Shown here: positions 61,406 to 64,000 of the stretch, one piece after another
Position numbering within the stretch: the stretch's first letter is position 1
How the letters are laid out: each line of letters opens with the position of its first letter
NCBI GenBank assembly: GCA_018821305.1
Contig: JAHJMN010000146.1
Span: 21,250 to 85,249, forward strand
DNA length: 64,000 nt
Direction: 5' to 3'
DNA from: Myxococcota bacterium
Lineage (GTDB): Bacteria > Myxococcota_A > Polyangia > HGW-17
The notes under the pieces: model-generated
What the model saw: the letters and a program-made list of their open reading frames with translations, nothing else
Told to the model about the DNA's origin: nothing
Database searches by the model: none
Made by a program: the position numbers and the translations under genes

Positions 61406-61504
61406 GGGCAGGTTCAGGTCATAACCATTAAACATCAATGTAAATTTAGAAAGGATGGAAGCAGAAATGCTCGTTCGATTCTTTTAAACAGGACGCAGTC
61501 TAAA
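61378..61504. repeat. Partial family B repeat
   Basis: ACAGGAAATCAGGAAACAGGGGCAGGTTCAGGTCATAACC and CATCAATGTAAATTTAGAAAGGATGGAAG match the right half of the 37317-37560 copy. The end (GACGCAGTCTA) is a diverged version of GAGAGCGGTCTA. It lies just past the 3' end of the PpiD-like gene. Confidence 0.55.
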
Positions 61505-61516
61505 ATATGTGGGACT

Positions 61517-63232
61517 TTAGATATTATTGGAAATACCAGTGTAGAAGCAGGGAGTATATTTTTCTGGCGGAAGTTTTGCGGCTTCTTCAGGTTTAACTTT
61601 TCGGTCAAGTTTGAATGAAAGAGCACGGCGAAGTTCAGGTCTTATTTCAAGTTTGTTGTTGCGAACAAGTTTACGACACATATATTTAATTGCTTTATCA
61701 TAAGCTTTGATAGAGCGCGCCGTCATCTTGTTTTTCTGCTCTTTTTCCATTGCTTCAAAATCTGTTTTTGAAGGGAGTTGTTTTTCTTCAAGAATAACTA
61801 TTCTGTAGCCCTTGGAATTGCCTTGTTTTTCCGTAAGCACTTTTGGCAGTACTGTTCCTTTTTTATCAAGATTCCAAATTTCTCTGGCTGTTTCTCTAGT
61901 AATTCTCGGTGGATTACCCTTGAGAGGGCTAATGGGACCTTCAGTCATAAGTTCAGGAAGATCTTTAATATCAGTAGGTTTTTTGCCTTTTTTAAGTTCG
62001 TCCAAAACTCGACTGGCTGTTTCTGATGCAAGTTTATCAGCCTTTGTATTTATAATGAGTTGATTAGCTGCCCGTTTAAGAGCCTCGTCCGGTGATGCTT
62101 TGCCACCTTTTTCTTGCTCAACGAAGACAAAAAGTGCACCGTCTTTAACAAAGATCGGGCCTTCAATTGCTCCGACTTTACCTTTAAAAATGGTGCTTTT
62201 TACTTCTTTTTCAAGGGAAGAAGAAACCTCTTCAACCCAACCCATAAGTTTGTAATCAACTTTGTCAGCCCCGATATCAGTGACCGCTTGAGCCATATTC
62301 TCGCCCGTAAGTTTTGCTTTCATGTCCTTGAGACCTTTGATTTTATCAGCAAACTCCGGAAGTGCCTTTTCGAGAGCATCCAGACTCTGGTCTTTTTGAT
62401 CCTTCACTTTGGCATAGAAATCAGCGTTACGAACGAGCAAAGTACGAACTTTGCGCATAAGAGGCATGTCGCTGTATTTTTTGTTGTTTTTCTTCAGTTC
62501 TTCTTCGGCACTTTTTTTGCCTTCAGGAGATTTCAAAAATGCAGCGATTTCTTCGTCGCCAACCATAATGCCATTCTTGAAATTATCCGGTGAGAAGATT
62601 GCTGTTTTATAAAGCATTCCAATGTTTTCGGTCTGGTAGGTAATCCAGTTTTCGTTACTGAGATTGCCGTGCCCAAAAAGGAATGTATATTTGTATGTCA
62701 TGGCTGATAGTTCTTCAACCTGTTGATCTAAAAAGTGATTTACATCATAAAAGCCCTGGATTCTTCTTACCCAATTGTGAAACCACTGGTAGTTGAAATT
62801 TGCAGGTTTTTTTGTTTTCGGATCGATTGGGAACCCTCCCCAATAACTCAGAGGGTACTCCTGACCGAAAATAATAACTCTGTTATTCATTATAAGATCT
62901 TCAGCATCTCTTCGGGTAAAACGAATACCATTTTTATCTGCTAACTTGGCAAGAAGTTTTCTTTCCAGAATTTTATCCAGAGCAAAACGATTCAGAGTAA
63001 CAGAATAAGTAGTCTTTCGCTCGTCCCGGAGCATCCATCCAGTAAAATGGAAACTGTAATTCCAGTCCTGGGTAGAAATATTTTGTCCGTCAATACTTCC
63101 GTATTTATCGCTGTCACCGCAGGAAAGCTTATTGGACGCTGGTCCGAAACTGATAACGAAGGTTAAAATAATTGCTCCCAGTATAAGATAAATGACTATG
63201 GACTGGGATTTAGTACGAAGAATATCAAGCAT
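61517..63232 (-). CDS. PpiD/SurA-like membrane-anchored periplasmic chaperone
   Basis: The ATG after GGAGGACTCAT gives 571 residues; the track start adds 42. One N-terminal membrane helix (SIVIYLILGAIILTFVISFG) is followed by a SurA/PpiD N-terminal-type helical domain (LDKILERKLLAKLADKNGIRFTRRDAEDLI), then a central parvulin-like region starting MPLMRKVRTLLVRNADF and including MGWVEEVSSSLEKEVKS and a GAIEGPIFVKDGALFVFVE strand. The parvulin signature is weak, so isomerase activity is uncertain; a folding-chaperone role for outer-membrane proteins is more secure. A late ExxQ/K-rich helical tail ends it. Confidence 0.85.
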   Translation of the reverse strand: MLDILRTKSQSIVIYLILGAIILTFVISFGPASNKLSCGDSDKYGSIDGQNISTQDWNYSFHFTGWMLRDERKTTYSVTLNRFALDKILERKLLAKLADKNGIRFTRRDAEDLIMNNRVIIFGQEYPLSYWGGFPIDPKTKKPANFNYQWFHNWVRRIQGFYDVNHFLDQQVEELSAMTYKYTFLFGHGNLSNENWITYQTENIGMLYKTAIFSPDNFKNGIMVGDEEIAAFLKSPEGKKSAEEELKKNNKKYSDMPLMRKVRTLLVRNADFYAKVKDQKDQSLDALEKALPEFADKIKGLKDMKAKLTGENMAQAVTDIGADKVDYKLMGWVEEVSSSLEKEVKSTIFKGKVGAIEGPIFVKDGALFVFVEQEKGGKASPDEALKRAANQLIINTKADKLASETASRVLDELKKGKKPTDIKDLPELMTEGPISPLKGNPPRITRETAREIWNLDKKGTVLPKVLTEKQGNSKGYRIVILEEKQLPSKTDFEAMEKEQKNKMTARSIKAYDKAIKYMCRKLVRNNKLEIRPELRRALSFKLDRKVKPEEAAKLPPEKYTPCFYTGISNNI

Positions 63233-63471
63233 ATGAGTCCTCCAAAAAACTATACAGATACACCCTCCGGGCGTACGAGCGCAAAATATAATGAAAACGG
63301 AACATTTAATCAACCAGTTAGTGTCCGGAAAGAAAGAAATTTTAAAATAAACTGTCAAAGGACTGAATTTAATTAAGATGTGCTATGAAAAAAATTAAAT
63401 TTATAAAGAAATTTCCGTTTGACTTGCAGAACTGGTTCAGCAATGATTAAATCCAATAAGGATTGTATAGT

Positions 63472-63843
63472 GTGTCTATAAAACAATTTGTCATAATCAA
63501 AAATCAATCAATATATATTATAACGTCTCTTATAATAATATTGTTCATCAGTTTCAGTTCTTCATGCCGGGACCCGGGAATTCAATTTACTCGAAGAATT
63601 GAATCTGATAAAGGCATGGATCATACAGGGCTGGTTTTTGAAAATGACGGTAAAATCGTTGTTACCGTAAAGATTTTCAGACCGGGGAAAGTATACTACG
63701 AGTATACCATAACTCCAGGTATGACTTTCCGCATAACCGTTGCCCCGGGAGATGCTCGAATTGAAATAAAACCAGGGAAAAGGGTATTTACTATTCGCTT
63801 TAAAGCTGGCCATCGATATTATTTCAATCTGGGTGATGTCTAA
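63472..63843 (+). CDS. Small exported protein, possible lipoprotein
   Basis: I start at a GTG nine bases past AAGGA, giving 123 residues; the track began three codons earlier at a TTG. A long hydrophobic N-terminus (IYIITSLIIILFISFSSSC) may end in a lipobox-like SSSC, though the spacing is long. The rest is beta-rich, with KIVVTVKIFRPGKVYYEYTI and FTIRFKAGHRYYFNLG, like a small immunoglobulin-like or DUF-type beta domain. It is divergent from the PpiD-like gene, sharing a short intergenic stretch. Family not recognised. Confidence 0.65.
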   Translation: MSIKQFVIIKNQSIYIITSLIIILFISFSSSCRDPGIQFTRRIESDKGMDHTGLVFENDGKIVVTVKIFRPGKVYYEYTITPGMTFRITVAPGDARIEIKPGKRVFTIRFKAGHRYYFNLGDV

Positions 63844-63846
63844 TAT

Positions 63847-63889
63847 TTCAGGACATTAACTAACTAGTTCGTGTCCTGAAATTAAGTTA
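63847..63889. repeat. Two family A ends facing away from a shared TAACTA
   Basis: ATTTCAGGACATTAAC and GTTCGTGTCCTGAAAT are separated only by TAACTA. This mirrors the arrangement near 16512-16540. It could be two elements inserted side by side or the footprint of a deletion between two copies. Confidence 0.55.
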
Positions 63890-63943
63890 GCGTAAATAAA
63901 AGGAAAAAAGTAAAAAAAATAGAGGGGTTTTCAACTTTTTTGA

Positions 63944-63972
63944 TCGACAAAATACACAGAATCATGTATTAT
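63944..63972 (+). promoter_or_regulatory. Strong sigma70-like promoter for a gene beyond the right edge
   Basis: TCGACA and TATTAT are separated by exactly 17 bases, with five of six matches in each box. The window closes with AAAGGAGAA, a good ribosome binding site, so a coding start should lie a few bases to the right. Confidence 0.6.
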
Positions 63973-64000
63973 ATCGTTGAAATTATTAAAGAAAGGAGAA

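Overview
The window looks like chromosome from a low-GC member of the Myxococcota or a related former-deltaproteobacterial lineage. The clearest lineage markers are a protein ending in a MYXO-CTERM-like sorting signal (gene at 48965-50386, minus strand), a MopE-type metal-binding lipoprotein, TSP3-repeat OmpA proteins with DUF4398-like partners, several Cys-rich lipoproteins with Asn/Thr linkers, a PEGA-type Ser/Thr kinase and an FHA protein. A superoxide reductase, ferritin, flavodiiron protein and rubredoxin-reductase-like flavoprotein in one run suggest an anaerobe or microaerophile that copes with oxygen. No rRNA, tRNA, CRISPR array, phage or full-length transposase gene was seen. Placement in a phylum is inference from family content only.

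Layout. 1-6.1 kb: a truncated Lon-like AAA+ protease, a lipoprotein, metK, mnmG and a small lipoprotein. 6.2-10.7 kb: rarA with an extra C-terminal region, a beta-barrel protein and a membrane-anchored L,D-transpeptidase. 11.0-15.7 kb: an Rrf2 regulator followed by a small CxxC winged-helix protein, superoxide reductase, ferritin, flavodiiron protein, NAD(P)H oxidoreductase and a TfoX-N protein. 16.9-20.2 kb: glycogen debranching enzyme and an Arg/Ser-rich exported protein. 20.7-27.7 kb: glyQ-glyS followed closely by a small membrane protein and two large lipoproteins. 27.8-29.1 kb: an orphan FlhB/YscU-like export switch protein and a small partner. 29.1-34.0 kb: patatin plus lipoproteins. 34.1-41.4 kb: FHA protein, recG, PEGA kinase, a 28-residue membrane ORF and comM. 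42-46 kb: a Kce-type beta-keto acid cleavage enzyme, an SDR epimerase, an M20 peptidase and a repetitive helical protein. 46.3-48.9 kb: hybrid histidine kinase. 49-57.4 kb (minus): surface proteins and the pgpH-ybeY-DUF4398-ompA-barrel run. 58-64 kb: a YfgM-like/BamB-like/MopE-like operon, a PpiD-like chaperone, and a strong promoter for a gene beyond the right edge.

The most striking non-genic content is at least three families of dispersed intergenic repeats. Family A has terminal inverted repeats (GTTCGTGTCCTGAAAT-like). Two copies are flanked by perfect 6-bp direct repeats (TAAATA; GAATTC), and one of these sits inside a copy of family C whose uninterrupted version occurs elsewhere in the window, which is good evidence of real transposition. 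Family B is about 240 bp, has TAGACCGCTTCCTGA-like ends and is bounded by TA. Family C sits directly after the stop codons of two genes. None of these repeats has coding capacity I can support, so they look like MITEs driven by a transposase elsewhere in the genome.

Many start codons in the supplied ORF track are upstream of the likely real start. I moved them where a good ribosome binding site and a signal peptide or family N-terminus agree, and said so in the entries.
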